From assembly GCA_025363755.1 (NCBI GenBank), contig JANYLQ010000050.1, forward strand, positions 1 to 64,000: a stretch of DNA of 64,000 nucleotides, written 5' to 3'. Position 1 is the first letter of the stretch; the number at the start of each line of letters is the position of its first letter. The DNA comes from Hyphomicrobiales bacterium. Lineage in GTDB: Bacteria; Pseudomonadota; Alphaproteobacteria; Rhizobiales; Aestuariivirgaceae. The translations under genes were made by a program, and so were the position numbers. Shown one piece after another: positions 55,899 to 64,000 of this stretch. A model generated the notes under the pieces. It was not told the origin of the DNA. It was given only the letters and a program-made list of their open reading frames with translations, and ran no database searches.

Positions 55899-57248
55899 AT
55901 GAGCCAAGCCAAATTTGAGGAATATATTTCAAGCAACCGCATCTCGGAGGTAGAATGCCTTGTCGCCGATATGTCAGGCACAGCGCGGGGAAAAATCCTG
56001 CCGCCTAAAAAATTCCTCTCTGGCCATAAATCCAAGGGCCTGCGCGTTCCTGAAGAAGTATTTACACTTACTATCAACGGCCGTTTTGTGTCTGACACCA
56101 ATGCGGTGAGCGACAGTGCCATCGATATTTATATGCAGCCTGATGTGGATACGATCCGCATTGTGCCTTGGTACACCGAACCCACAGCGCAAGTGATTTG
56201 CGATGCGTTTCATTTGAACCATGATCCCGTTACAATCTCGCCTCGCCATGTGCTGCAGCGCGTGTTGCAACTATACAAAGATAAGGGCTGGCGGCCTGTG
56301 GTGGCCCCTGAGCTTGAGTTCTATCTGGTGAAGAAGAATTTTGATCCCGATTATCCCCTCGAAGCCGCTGTCGGTAGATCAGGTCGCAAGGAATCCGGCG
56401 GCCAAGCATATGGCATCGACGCCGCCAATGATTTCGATCCGATCGTTGAAGATATTTATGATTGGTGTGAAGCCCAAGAACTTGATGTTGATACGTTGAG
56501 CCATGAAGCGGGCCCAGCTCAACTTGAAATTAACTTCAACCACGGCGACCCGCTGGAACTGGCAGATCAGGTTTTCCTGTTCAAACGCACCGTGCGCCAA
56601 GCGGCCTTGAAACATGATGTTTATGCCACCTTCATGGCCAAGCCGCATGAAAACGAACCAGGCTCTTCCATGCACATTCATCAATCGGTGATGGATTCAA
56701 AAACCGGCAAAAATATCTTCACTGGAAAAGATGGCCAGCCTTCAAAACTTTTCCTCAACCATATCGGCGGATTGCAAAGATATTTGGCGGGCGCTTTGCC
56801 CCTGCTGGCACCAAATGTGAATTCTTACCGAAGGTTGGTGCCTGAATCCGACGCGCCAACCAATGTGCATTGGGCCACCGATAACCGCACGGTTTCTTTG
56901 CGTGTACCAGCATCCGACCCTGCCAATTTGCGTGTTGAAAACCGGGTTGGTGGTGCTGACTCTAATCCGTATCTCGCCTTTGCGGCGTCATTGGCTTGCG
57001 GCTATCTGGGCATGATGGAAAAAATAAAGCCTTCCGAACCTGTTACGGGTTCGGCCTATCGCTATGCGCACACCTTGCCGATCAGCTTGGACGAAGCGCT
57101 TGATAAGTTGAATTATAACAAGCCACTGAAGCAAGTTTTGGGTGAGCAGTTTGTTGAAGCTTACCAAGACGTCAAATTTCAAGAAATGCAGCATTACCGC
57201 AAAGTGATCAGCTCGTGGGAACGCGAGTTTTTGCTACTCAACGTTTAG
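55899..57248 (+). CDS. puuA: Glutamine synthetase family, gamma-glutamylputrescine synthetase-like
   Basis: 449 residues. The N-terminus VECLVADMSGTARGKILPP and the catalytic block AGPAQLEINF near residue 206, then ATFMAKPHENEPGSSMHIHQS near residue 247, followed by NSYRRL and SLRVP, belong to the PuuA-like GS group. It should ligate glutamate to putrescine (or another amine) with ATP. The neighbours, a PuuB-like oxidase and a polyamine importer, support that role over ordinary glutamine synthesis. Confidence 0.9.
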   Translation: MSQAKFEEYISSNRISEVECLVADMSGTARGKILPPKKFLSGHKSKGLRVPEEVFTLTINGRFVSDTNAVSDSAIDIYMQPDVDTIRIVPWYTEPTAQVICDAFHLNHDPVTISPRHVLQRVLQLYKDKGWRPVVAPELEFYLVKKNFDPDYPLEAAVGRSGRKESGGQAYGIDAANDFDPIVEDIYDWCEAQELDVDTLSHEAGPAQLEINFNHGDPLELADQVFLFKRTVRQAALKHDVYATFMAKPHENEPGSSMHIHQSVMDSKTGKNIFTGKDGQPSKLFLNHIGGLQRYLAGALPLLAPNVNSYRRLVPESDAPTNVHWATDNRTVSLRVPASDPANLRVENRVGGADSNPYLAFAASLACGYLGMMEKIKPSEPVTGSAYRYAHTLPISLDEALDKLNYNKPLKQVLGEQFVEAYQDVKFQEMQHYRKVISSWEREFLLLNV

Positions 57249-57290
57249 TTTCGCGCTATGATGATTTGAGTCGAACACGGCGAGGAAAGA

Positions 57291-58889
57291 ATGCGAGTTT
57301 TATTGCGATTTGTTGTTGTCGTTGCGTTGTTGTTGGTGGCTCCTTTCTCAGCGCTTGCCCAAGATGCGGGCCAAGTGCAGGCTGCCATTGCGCAGCTGCT
57401 AACCAGCGGCCAGCGCCTCGCCCTTCCTGTTGAACGCATCCGTCCTGCGCTCACTGCACATTATGTAAATGGCCGTGGTGCTATTTACTGGGTCGGGACT
57501 GGCCGCATGGACAGTTTTATTGCACGGCTAAAACAGGCAAAACTTGATGGGCTGAATTCGGCAGATTATCCGGTCGCATTTTTGTCGTCATTGCGCGATG
57601 ATCTGAATCCGAATGATCCACAGGCTGCTGCGCAAGCCGAACTGGCTTTTTCTGCGTTCTTCGTTTCATATGCCGCCGATTTAAAAATTGGCCGCATCGC
57701 GCCACAAAAGGTTGACCCCAATCTTTTTCGCGCACAGAAGACCATTGATGTGCAGCGTGTGCTGACTGATCTCAAAAAGCAGTCCGATCCCAACAAATTT
57801 TTGGCGGGCTTTGAGCCTCGCAATGTTCACTATCAATCATTGAAAAAAATGTTGAAAGTTTACACCCAAGTGATTGATGAAGGCCTATCGTGGCCGACCA
57901 TCGCACAAGGGGCCGTGGTGAAAGCGGGTGCGTCTGATCCGCGCATTCCGGGCGTACGTAAAATTTTGAGCATCACAGGTGATTATGAATGGAATGACAC
58001 GGGCTCAGCAATGTTTGACCAAAACCTCGCCATTGCTTTGCGCAAATTTCAACTGCGACATGGCTTGGAAGCCAAGGGGCTTTTAGGCAAACAAACCATC
58101 GTCGCTTTGAATATCTCGCCAGAAGAACGCCAACGCCAAATCATGCTCAATATGGAGCGCTGGCGCTGGATGCCGGATAATTTGGGTGACGAACATTTCC
58201 TCGTAAACATCGCGTCGTTTCAACTGCAACATTGGCAGTCCAATATCATTGTTGATCGGATGGATGTTGTGGTTGGCGCTGTGGCCACGCAAACGCCAGA
58301 GTTTTCAGGCGCCATGCAATATCTCGAGCTCAATCCTTATTGGACGGTGCCATATTCTATAGCCACCAAAGAAATGCTCCCCAAATTGCAAGCCAACCCG
58401 ATGGCTTATGCGGGTGATTTTGAGGTGTTTGCAGGTGGCAAAGTGGTTGATTGGAATTCGATCAATTGGTCATCTTATGGTGGCGGTGGCTCATTTCCAT
58501 TCACTTTTAGACAGTTGCCAGGACCTAAGAATGCACTTGGTAAAGTAAAGTTTATGCTGCCGAATAAATTTAACATTTACCTTCACGATACTCCAGCCAA
58601 AGATAAATTCGCCAACAGCACAAGAGCCTTCAGCCACGGCTGCATCCGCCTGTCTGATCCAACAAGATTGGCTTACTCATTACTTGAACGCAGCGGAATG
58701 GATCAATCCGCCGTCAACAATGTGTGGGCAGGAGGTCAAAACACCAGAGTAAACCTGCCCGCGCCCATCCCGGTTCATCTGATTTACGCGACCGCGTTTT
58801 CAAGCGAAAATGGCATTGAGTTTAGGACTGATGTTTATGGGCGTGACCGGAAGCTTTATGAGGCACTGTTTGGACGGGCAGGGAGTTAA
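57291..58889 (+). CDS. L,D-transpeptidase family protein (YcbB/LdtD-like)
   Basis: 532 residues. A signal peptide (MRVLLRFVVVVALLLVAP, likely cleaved after ALA) is followed by a scaffold domain, a peptidoglycan-binding PG_binding_1-like region near residues 210-270, and a YkuD domain with the catalytic SHGCIRLSDP near residue 447. Such enzymes cross-link peptidoglycan by 3-3 bonds in the periplasm. GAGGAAAG precedes ATG 57291. The length and LYxxLNPYWTVP region fit the large YcbB/LdtD type. Confidence 0.92.
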   Translation: MRVLLRFVVVVALLLVAPFSALAQDAGQVQAAIAQLLTSGQRLALPVERIRPALTAHYVNGRGAIYWVGTGRMDSFIARLKQAKLDGLNSADYPVAFLSSLRDDLNPNDPQAAAQAELAFSAFFVSYAADLKIGRIAPQKVDPNLFRAQKTIDVQRVLTDLKKQSDPNKFLAGFEPRNVHYQSLKKMLKVYTQVIDEGLSWPTIAQGAVVKAGASDPRIPGVRKILSITGDYEWNDTGSAMFDQNLAIALRKFQLRHGLEAKGLLGKQTIVALNISPEERQRQIMLNMERWRWMPDNLGDEHFLVNIASFQLQHWQSNIIVDRMDVVVGAVATQTPEFSGAMQYLELNPYWTVPYSIATKEMLPKLQANPMAYAGDFEVFAGGKVVDWNSINWSSYGGGGSFPFTFRQLPGPKNALGKVKFMLPNKFNIYLHDTPAKDKFANSTRAFSHGCIRLSDPTRLAYSLLERSGMDQSAVNNVWAGGQNTRVNLPAPIPVHLIYATAFSSENGIEFRTDVYGRDRKLYEALFGRAGS

Positions 58890-58946
58890 ATAGCCTGACG
58901 CGCTAAAGTGTGATCTTAGCGTAGCAAATTTCGTTCAAATCAGAAC

Positions 58947-59020
58947 GTCATTCCCGCGAATGCGGGAATCTTTGTTTCCTTTGCTTTCAAACACAGATGC
59001 CCGCTTTCGCGGGCATAACG
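58947..59020. repeat. Palindromic repeat family C, copy 2
   Basis: A 74 bp inverted repeat with two hairpins: ATTCCCGC-GAAT-GCGGGAAT at the left and ATGCCCGC-TTTC-GCGGGCAT at the right, separated by an AT-rich middle with TCTTTGTTT and AAACACAGA as in copy 1. The right hairpin carries a paired change (T to G and A to C) that keeps the stem. It lies between convergent L,D-transpeptidase and TPP-enzyme genes. Confidence 0.85.
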
Positions 59021-59056
59021 GTTTAAAGTAGTGGATCAGTCAACGATAATCAAAAT

Positions 59057-60691
59057 CTACCCCTTCAACACACCACCAGCCGACAACGCCTTCGCACTCG
59101 ATTTCACGTGCAAAACAGCTGCACCCTTGGAACCCAAGAACGCACCCACCACGGCCTCAACATTATCCCCCATCGCAAGCTCAAATGCCTCCACGCCAAA
59201 GCTTTTGGCCCATGCTGTAAAATCAGGATTCACCAAATTGGTGCCTGAAACTCGTCCAGCATAGTTCTTTTCCTGATGCGAGCGGATGGTGCCATAAATG
59301 TTGTTGTTGGAAATCACAATCTTTATTGCCAGCCCATAAGCCATTGCGGTGGCAAGTTCATTGCCGGTCATCAGCACACCACCATCACCCACTAAGCAAA
59401 TCGCCATGCGGCTTGGATAAACTAATTGTGCGGCCACGGCGGCGGGAACGCCAAAACCCATGGCTCCGGCGATGCAACCCAGCAGCATACCATTTGGTGT
59501 CATCGGCCAGTGCCTGTGATGCCATGTGCTCATATTGCCAGCATCTGTTGTGATAATTGCGTCAGCAGGTGCCAATTTGGCCAGCGCCATCGTCACCACA
59601 CCAAAATCAACCCCGTCATCTGGCATGGGCGATGTAAATTTCTGCGCGGCCCTGGTGGCGGCGTTCACGTCGCTCACCCAACGCTCACGCACCGCAGATA
59701 CAACGCGCACTGTTTGCGAAAGGCCGTTCAAGACTTGAACAGGATCAGCAACAATTCCGAGGTCAGCGCGGATCACTTTGCCAATTGGCGCTGCGTCAGG
59801 ATAGATATGAACCAGTGTCTGTTTCGGAACAGGGGCTTCGGGCAATGTAAATCCGAGTGTTGCAAAATCCCCAAGCCTTGTGCCCACTGCGATAATCAAA
59901 TCCGCTTCGGCCAAGACTTTGCGCTGAGCTGCCGTCGCGGAAGGTGTTAAGTGGCCTGCAAACAAATCAGAACCATTGTCAAACACATCCTGATTTTTCC
60001 ATGTCACTGCAACAGGAATGCGCTGTGAAGATGCAAAGCGCGCCAATGCATCAGCTCCCGAAGTGCCACGAAGCTTCGCACCCGCCATGATCAAAGGCCG
60101 CTCGGCTTGCACAATCAGCTCTTGAATCTTTAAAATTTCTTGGGGGCCACCACCAATTGAGGGCAGGGGAAAGACGACCGGTTCTGGAGCATCAATTTCA
60201 TCGCGCAACATATCTTCAGGCAGCGAAATGACAACAGGGCCTGCAACGCCCTCGCATGCAAGGCGGAACGAACGCGGCAACAGTTCAATCAACTTGGCGC
60301 CTTCATTCACTTCATAAATGCCCTTAGCCATGCCACCAAAGAACTGGCCGTAATCCACCTCTTGAAACACCGCCCGCGTGCGTTCATCGCGAGCAACTTG
60401 GCCAATCATCACAATGAGTGGGACACCGTCCTGTTCGGCAGAATGAACAGCGATCGAAGCATTAGTTGCCCCCGGTCCACGGCTGACCAGCAACACAGCG
60501 GGTTTACCCGTGAGCTTGGCCTCAGCCATCGCCATAAAACCCGCACCACCTTCATGCCGACAAACAATGATCTCTATGCCGCTTTTATGAAGCGCATCCA
60601 GCAAAGCGAGATAGCTTTCACCAGGCACACAATAGACCCGCGCAACGCCATGGGCTTTAAGACTGGCAACAATAAAATCAGCAGCGCGCAT
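59057..60691 (-). CDS. Thiamine-pyrophosphate enzyme, acetolactate-synthase-like
   Basis: 544 residues with the three TPP-enzyme domains. YCVPGESYLALLDAL near residue 19, the proton-relay Glu in CRHEGGAGFMA near residue 46, LVSRGPGATN near residue 67, a central FAD/Rossmann-like domain, and the cofactor motif GDGGVLMTGNELATA followed by NNNIYG near residue 437. It may be an acetolactate synthase-like enzyme or a decarboxylase; no small regulatory subunit gene is adjacent, so a role in valine synthesis is not certain. It is a single gene. Confidence 0.88.
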   Translation of the reverse strand: MRAADFIVASLKAHGVARVYCVPGESYLALLDALHKSGIEIIVCRHEGGAGFMAMAEAKLTGKPAVLLVSRGPGATNASIAVHSAEQDGVPLIVMIGQVARDERTRAVFQEVDYGQFFGGMAKGIYEVNEGAKLIELLPRSFRLACEGVAGPVVISLPEDMLRDEIDAPEPVVFPLPSIGGGPQEILKIQELIVQAERPLIMAGAKLRGTSGADALARFASSQRIPVAVTWKNQDVFDNGSDLFAGHLTPSATAAQRKVLAEADLIIAVGTRLGDFATLGFTLPEAPVPKQTLVHIYPDAAPIGKVIRADLGIVADPVQVLNGLSQTVRVVSAVRERWVSDVNAATRAAQKFTSPMPDDGVDFGVVTMALAKLAPADAIITTDAGNMSTWHHRHWPMTPNGMLLGCIAGAMGFGVPAAVAAQLVYPSRMAICLVGDGGVLMTGNELATAMAYGLAIKIVISNNNIYGTIRSHQEKNYAGRVSGTNLVNPDFTAWAKSFGVEAFELAMGDNVEAVVGAFLGSKGAAVLHVKSSAKALSAGGVLKG

Positions 60692-60763
60692 TATTCACCT
60701 TCAAAAATAAATCTTGTCGGTGAATTAATGCCCTTATCGGTCGGAATTGTCGATAACAAAAGG

Positions 60764-62119
60764 CTATTGCGTCGAAGCCACGACACCCGCATCGGCCGCT
60801 TTCTTATACCAGTCAGCAGCAATCTTCGCGTCGGGTTGAAGACCAACCACATTCAGCTGGGCAAAGACTTTTGGATCATAGCTGCGCCCCACCCCAAAAC
60901 TTCCCTGCGCATTGCCCATTTCAGAGGCCCGCAAAAAGAATTGCCTTGCCGAAACGATATCACCGCTTTCCAAAAGTGCGTTGCCTTTGGTGACCAAATC
61001 TTCTGCCTCAGATTTAGGTGTCGGAATTGCAGATGGCTCATTAAGCTTTTCAATTGCGGTTTCCGGGGCGGCATTGACCGGAGAAACCACAATGGGTGGA
61101 GGAAGCGTTGTCGCAGCCAATTCAGCATTTACTTTACCATCACCAACTTGGGTGAGAGGCAGAGCGGCGGGTTTCGGAGCCACGTTTTGGAGTTCCACAC
61201 TCATAGCTTTGATAGGCGCAACCAGCTGGCCAGTACGGTCTTCAATCGCCGCCACTTCCATTTCAAACTGTTTGACATCGGAATGAGGAACAACGAGATT
61301 CACATCACCAAGTTCAGACGGTTTGAGCGTCCAATTTCCTTGCGCGGATTTCACGCCAGCTGTTAAATAGGCTTGATCAGGAAGCCCTGAAATTTTGAGT
61401 GAAATAGGCTCTGATGAATCCGCGTTTTGCGCGGTGAGCAGCAAAGGGATCATACCACCCAATGTGCCTCTGACATCATTTACGTCAAGTGTTGCGGTGA
61501 TAATCGATTTCTTTGTGATAACACTTTCATGACTTGCAACAACAACCGACTTTGCCAGCGCAACGGGCGGAGAGCGGGTAAGTGATTCAATATTGGTTTG
61601 CAACATTCCCAAAGCTGCTTGATATTTTTGTTTGACGAATTCACCATTCGAAAACCCATATCCAGCAATAGTGCCGACGCCTATTGCAACAATGCCGAAC
61701 GCCATCATTCGCATCCACGGAAGCGAGGAGGCTTTACCTTTTGCCATCTGCCCTGCATGATCTTGTTGTTCCAACTGATAATGCCGTTTACGGCCGTTTA
61801 TTTCATGAAGTGGCAAAGTTGGTCTGCGTGGCTGTGGGCCTTTGAGATTTGCTGGTGGTGCCACGAAATTAGGTTGATCATAAACCGCTTGGGCGTCGCG
61901 GAAGCGCTGTTCTAATCTGAGTTTATAGGACTCGTAAGCCTGAGCGTCTGGTGTTTCGATATAAGGCTGAGAATAGATATCGTTATACAAGTCTTGCGAT
62001 GTTTCCTGTGGCTCCTGCACGAACCAACTCGGTGTTTTGAAATTTGATTGTTTTGAATCGCCCGAAGCCGAGTTCACGTCAGAAGAATGGTCATTTTGCT
62101 TTGCGCGTATTTGCGTCAT
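60764..62119 (-). CDS. Membrane-anchored Sel1-repeat protein
   Basis: 451 residues. A hydrophilic, Gln/Asp-rich cytoplasmic N-terminus of about 130 residues precedes one membrane segment (about 137-157). The periplasmic part has a low-complexity middle and C-terminal Sel1-like repeats (LLESGDIVSARQFFLRASEMG then IAADWYKKAADAG). The layout recalls Sel1 proteins that localise to the envelope or assemble complexes. Its 5' end overlaps the TAXI gene by 4 bases, so the two form one unit. Function unknown. Confidence 0.72.
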   Translation of the reverse strand: MTQIRAKQNDHSSDVNSASGDSKQSNFKTPSWFVQEPQETSQDLYNDIYSQPYIETPDAQAYESYKLRLEQRFRDAQAVYDQPNFVAPPANLKGPQPRRPTLPLHEINGRKRHYQLEQQDHAGQMAKGKASSLPWMRMMAFGIVAIGVGTIAGYGFSNGEFVKQKYQAALGMLQTNIESLTRSPPVALAKSVVVASHESVITKKSIITATLDVNDVRGTLGGMIPLLLTAQNADSSEPISLKISGLPDQAYLTAGVKSAQGNWTLKPSELGDVNLVVPHSDVKQFEMEVAAIEDRTGQLVAPIKAMSVELQNVAPKPAALPLTQVGDGKVNAELAATTLPPPIVVSPVNAAPETAIEKLNEPSAIPTPKSEAEDLVTKGNALLESGDIVSARQFFLRASEMGNAQGSFGVGRSYDPKVFAQLNVVGLQPDAKIAADWYKKAADAGVVASTQ

Positions 62120-63060
62120 GGTTTGCTCCCTGTAGGTGTAATAGTGGCGCCGTTCAAACTGTTTGCTTGTGATTGATCTAAAACTCTTTGCGATTCAGCA
62201 TGGCGCTTCCAGCCCGGAACTGCAGCGGCCAGATTTCCTCCACTATCGCCAGCGGATAGCTTGAACATCATCGAGGTGAAATTCTGGAGAGATTTTGCAT
62301 GGGCTAGATCATTTGGCTTGTCATAGACAGCCAGCGTCAGAGAGGTTGCCAGTGTTTCCACACTCTGCTTACCCACAACCAACCCTGGTAATTCACGCGA
62401 AGTCAAAATGGCGGGTTGATAGATTTTCGCAAGCTGTGGCGGCACCTGTAATTTTAAAACATGGAAGCGTCCGTCGCTTAATGCAGCTGTCGAAATGTCT
62501 GTTCCCAAAATTAAGGCTGCGTCAGCTTCACCATTGTTTAGGGCATCAATTGCCGCATCATCTTGTTTTGCAACACGCGTGAACTGAATATTGAGGCCGT
62601 TGAACACCAGTTCGCCCGTGGCGAATGCTGCACTTTGTGCTGGTCCCGTTGCGACGCGTTTGCCTGCCAAACCTTCAACATTGGCAATGTCACGTCGCGC
62701 TATCAACACCACATCAACAGCAGAAAGCCTCGCAATGTAACTGAACTTAGCTTGTAGTCCGTTTAGGATATCTTGTTGAGCTGCATAGATCAGCGCATCC
62801 GAAGTTATGATTGCAGCATCAGCAACGGGTAAACTCTCCAGATCGTTAAGCGCGCGAAGCCCGCCTGCACCTAACATCGGCACTACACGAATGCCGTTTT
62901 CATGATCAAGCTTTGTTGCTATTTTTGCTGCTGCAGAAAGCCATTGTGGCTCTGCGGCAAGCAATCCAATCACTGTCTCTTGAGATTTTGTTTCTGCTCC
63001 AGCAAAACTCGTGCTGATCAAGAAAGAACACAACCCTAGAGCTGATAAGATTGCTCTCAT
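62116..63060 (-). CDS. TAXI-family (TRAP-type) solute-binding protein
   Basis: 314 residues. A signal peptide (about 1-22, ending SFAGA) leads to a periplasmic binding-protein fold: IATKLDHENGIRVVPM near residue 45, LNDLESLPVADAAIITSD near residue 65, LAGKRVATGPAQSAA near residue 125 and NNGEADAALILGTDI near residue 175. It looks like the TAXI group of TRAP binding proteins, though no TRAP permease is nearby. ATG 63060 has GGAGGAG upstream and is better than a start five codons earlier. It is paired with the Sel1 protein downstream. Confidence 0.74.
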   Translation of the reverse strand: MRAILSALGLCSFLISTSFAGAETKSQETVIGLLAAEPQWLSAAAKIATKLDHENGIRVVPMLGAGGLRALNDLESLPVADAAIITSDALIYAAQQDILNGLQAKFSYIARLSAVDVVLIARRDIANVEGLAGKRVATGPAQSAAFATGELVFNGLNIQFTRVAKQDDAAIDALNNGEADAALILGTDISTAALSDGRFHVLKLQVPPQLAKIYQPAILTSRELPGLVVGKQSVETLATSLTLAVYDKPNDLAHAKSLQNFTSMMFKLSAGDSGGNLAAAVPGWKRHAESQRVLDQSQANSLNGATITPTGSKP

Positions 63061-63174
63061 GGCAAACTCCTCCACCTACATACTGCACCATCCCGCCCTG
63101 CAAAAACTGAAACTGTTTTGCAACACGCAAGCTTTTTCAGCTCGGATTGTGGCGATCAGGGGGCAGGTTAAAGG

Positions 63175-64000
63175 TTATCTCTGGGCAATCGGCAGATAGG
63201 CGCGCAGCCCTGGACCATCATAAAGTGTGAGGGGACGGATCAAGATATTATTCTGCATTTGTTCGATGCATTGTACCGTCCAGCCCGGCACGCGGCCAAC
63301 GGCGAAAATAGGCACGAATAAATCTGGTGCAATGCCATTTAGATAATAGATAACTCCAGAATAGAAATCGACATTCACATTTACGCCAAACCGCGCATAG
63401 GGTTTCATCGCATCGACAACGGCTTGCAAAATCGCAAACCACTTTGGTTCTCCCATTTCGAGGCTTAGTTTTTCTACGCCGTCTCGCATATGCCGCGCAC
63501 GTGGGTCTTCGGTGCGGTAAACGCGGTGTCCGAAACCTGTCACCGCTTCGCCAGCGGCGCGTTTGGCTTTCACATAAGCAGCTGCGTTTTCGGGTATTCC
63601 AATTTCCTGTGCCATGCGCATGACATCCTCCGCCGCACCACCATGCGCAGGTCCTGCAAGAGCAGCAATAGCAGCAGTTATTGCACCATGAAGATGAGCT
63701 TCGGTTCCGATCACCACGCGAGCGGTGAAGGAAGACGCGTTACTGCCATGCTCAGCATGAAGAATAAGGTCGCAGTCCATTAATTGCGCAGCATCGGCAG
63801 AGGGCGTGCGACCTGTGATCATCCAGAGGAAATTTGCGGCGTGGGATAATGATGGATCAGCCTGTGGAATTGGTTTGCCAGCTCGAATGGCCGCATGGGC
63901 CGCAACAATCATCGGGATCTGCGATGAAAGCCTGACGCCTTTTGTGCGCGCGGCTTCAATAGATTTGTCGGTCTCAAGGGGATCGAATGCGCTCAAAGCA
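63175..64000 (-). CDS. Citrate synthase family protein, C-terminal part (window-truncated)
   Basis: About 275 residues of the C-terminal portion; the 5' end lies beyond the window. The catalytic residues are visible: His in LHAEHGSNASSF, His in GFGHRVYRTEDPRARHM, and Asp in VDFYSGVIYYLNG. The size and RPLTLYDGPGLRAYLP end fit a citrate (or 2-methylcitrate) synthase. The apparent ATG near 63996 is internal. No second gene partner is visible. Confidence 0.88.
   Translation of the reverse strand, partial: ALSAFDPLETDKSIEAARTKGVRLSSQIPMIVAAHAAIRAGKPIPQADPSLSHAANFLWMITGRTPSADAAQLMDCDLILHAEHGSNASSFTARVVIGTEAHLHGAITAAIAALAGPAHGGAAEDVMRMAQEIGIPENAAAYVKAKRAAGEAVTGFGHRVYRTEDPRARHMRDGVEKLSLEMGEPKWFAILQAVVDAMKPYARFGVNVNVDFYSGVIYYLNGIAPDLFVPIFAVGRVPGWTVQCIEQMQNNILIRPLTLYDGPGLRAYLPIAQR

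Noticed and set aside
60362-61366. 334-codon plus-strand open frame
   Set aside because: It is antisense to two well-supported genes (TPP enzyme and Sel1 protein) and crosses their intergenic gap; composition is typical of a shadow frame.
1-64000. tRNA, rRNA, prophage or insertion-sequence genes
   Set aside because: Intergenic gaps were scanned by eye for tRNA-like folds and the coding genes for integrase, transposase and phage proteins; none was convincing.

Overview
The window reads as bacterial chromosome from an alphaproteobacterium, most likely of the Hyphomicrobiales (Rhizobiales) type with moderate GC. Supporting signs are the class II DAHP synthase, the ileS-lspA-lipoprotein (DUF3035/BamF-like) order, a DUF2093 gene, the Atm1-type exporter close to psd-pssA, a fused RibBA, a short GluRS and an endonuclease-motif MutL. 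It is gene-dense, with mostly housekeeping and metabolic genes and short intergenic gaps. I found no tRNA, rRNA, CRISPR array, prophage, insertion sequence or restriction system. Organism assignment is inference from gene content only.

Layout. 1-1.9 kb: a truncated GcvT-family FAD dehydrogenase meets, tail-on, the head of an unrelated plus-strand gene near position 290 (a chimeric or rearranged junction). 2.1-5.7 kb: a surface-polysaccharide cassette (GtrB-like glycosyltransferase, methyltransferase, GtrA-like flippase, membrane glycosyltransferase). 5.7-9.3 kb: HU, a desaturase/glycosyltransferase pair, a PhnD-like binding protein, a GST. 9.4-23.6 kb: gltX, aldo/keto reductase, ileS-lspA-lipoprotein, mutL (frameshifted), rsmD, tadA, patatin-like lipase, purD, xseA, DUF2093. 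23.8-28.7 kb: aroG and an FMN-riboswitch-controlled ribD-ribE-ribBA-ribH operon. 28.8-36 kb: GST, two EamA/RarD transporters, cysS, a DUF559 endonuclease gene bracketed by two structured palindromic repeats, cimA, LOG-family gene. 36-44 kb: envelope block (LysM protein, Atm1-type ABC exporter, YbjQ, psd, pssA, HpnN-like MMPL transporter). 44-48 kb: copper island (CopA, CsoR, double-DUF305 protein, cytochrome b561). 48-57 kb: polyamine uptake and catabolism. 57-64 kb: L,D-transpeptidase, TPP enzyme, a Sel1/TAXI pair, and the C-terminal part of a citrate synthase running off the window.

How the parts work together. The polyamine block combines an ABC importer with a putrescine-type aminotransferase, agmatinase, gamma-glutamylputrescine synthetase and oxidase, so putrescine can enter either the direct transamination route or the glutamylated route. 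The copper block is divergently arranged around a single CsoR-type palindrome that also serves as the csoR promoter, apparently giving a leaderless mRNA. The riboflavin genes overlap or abut behind one FMN riboswitch.

The most unusual feature is the cysS-cimA interval. A DUF559 (Vsr/PD-(D/E)XK-like) endonuclease gene sits between two direct copies of a ~140 bp element. Each copy has a terminal inverted repeat enclosing several hairpins, with compensatory base changes between copies, and both copies are read in frame as the protein's N- and C-terminal ends. Two other palindromic repeat families occur in the window. One matches the ATTCCC-N8-GGGAAT pattern and also shows stem-preserving covariation.
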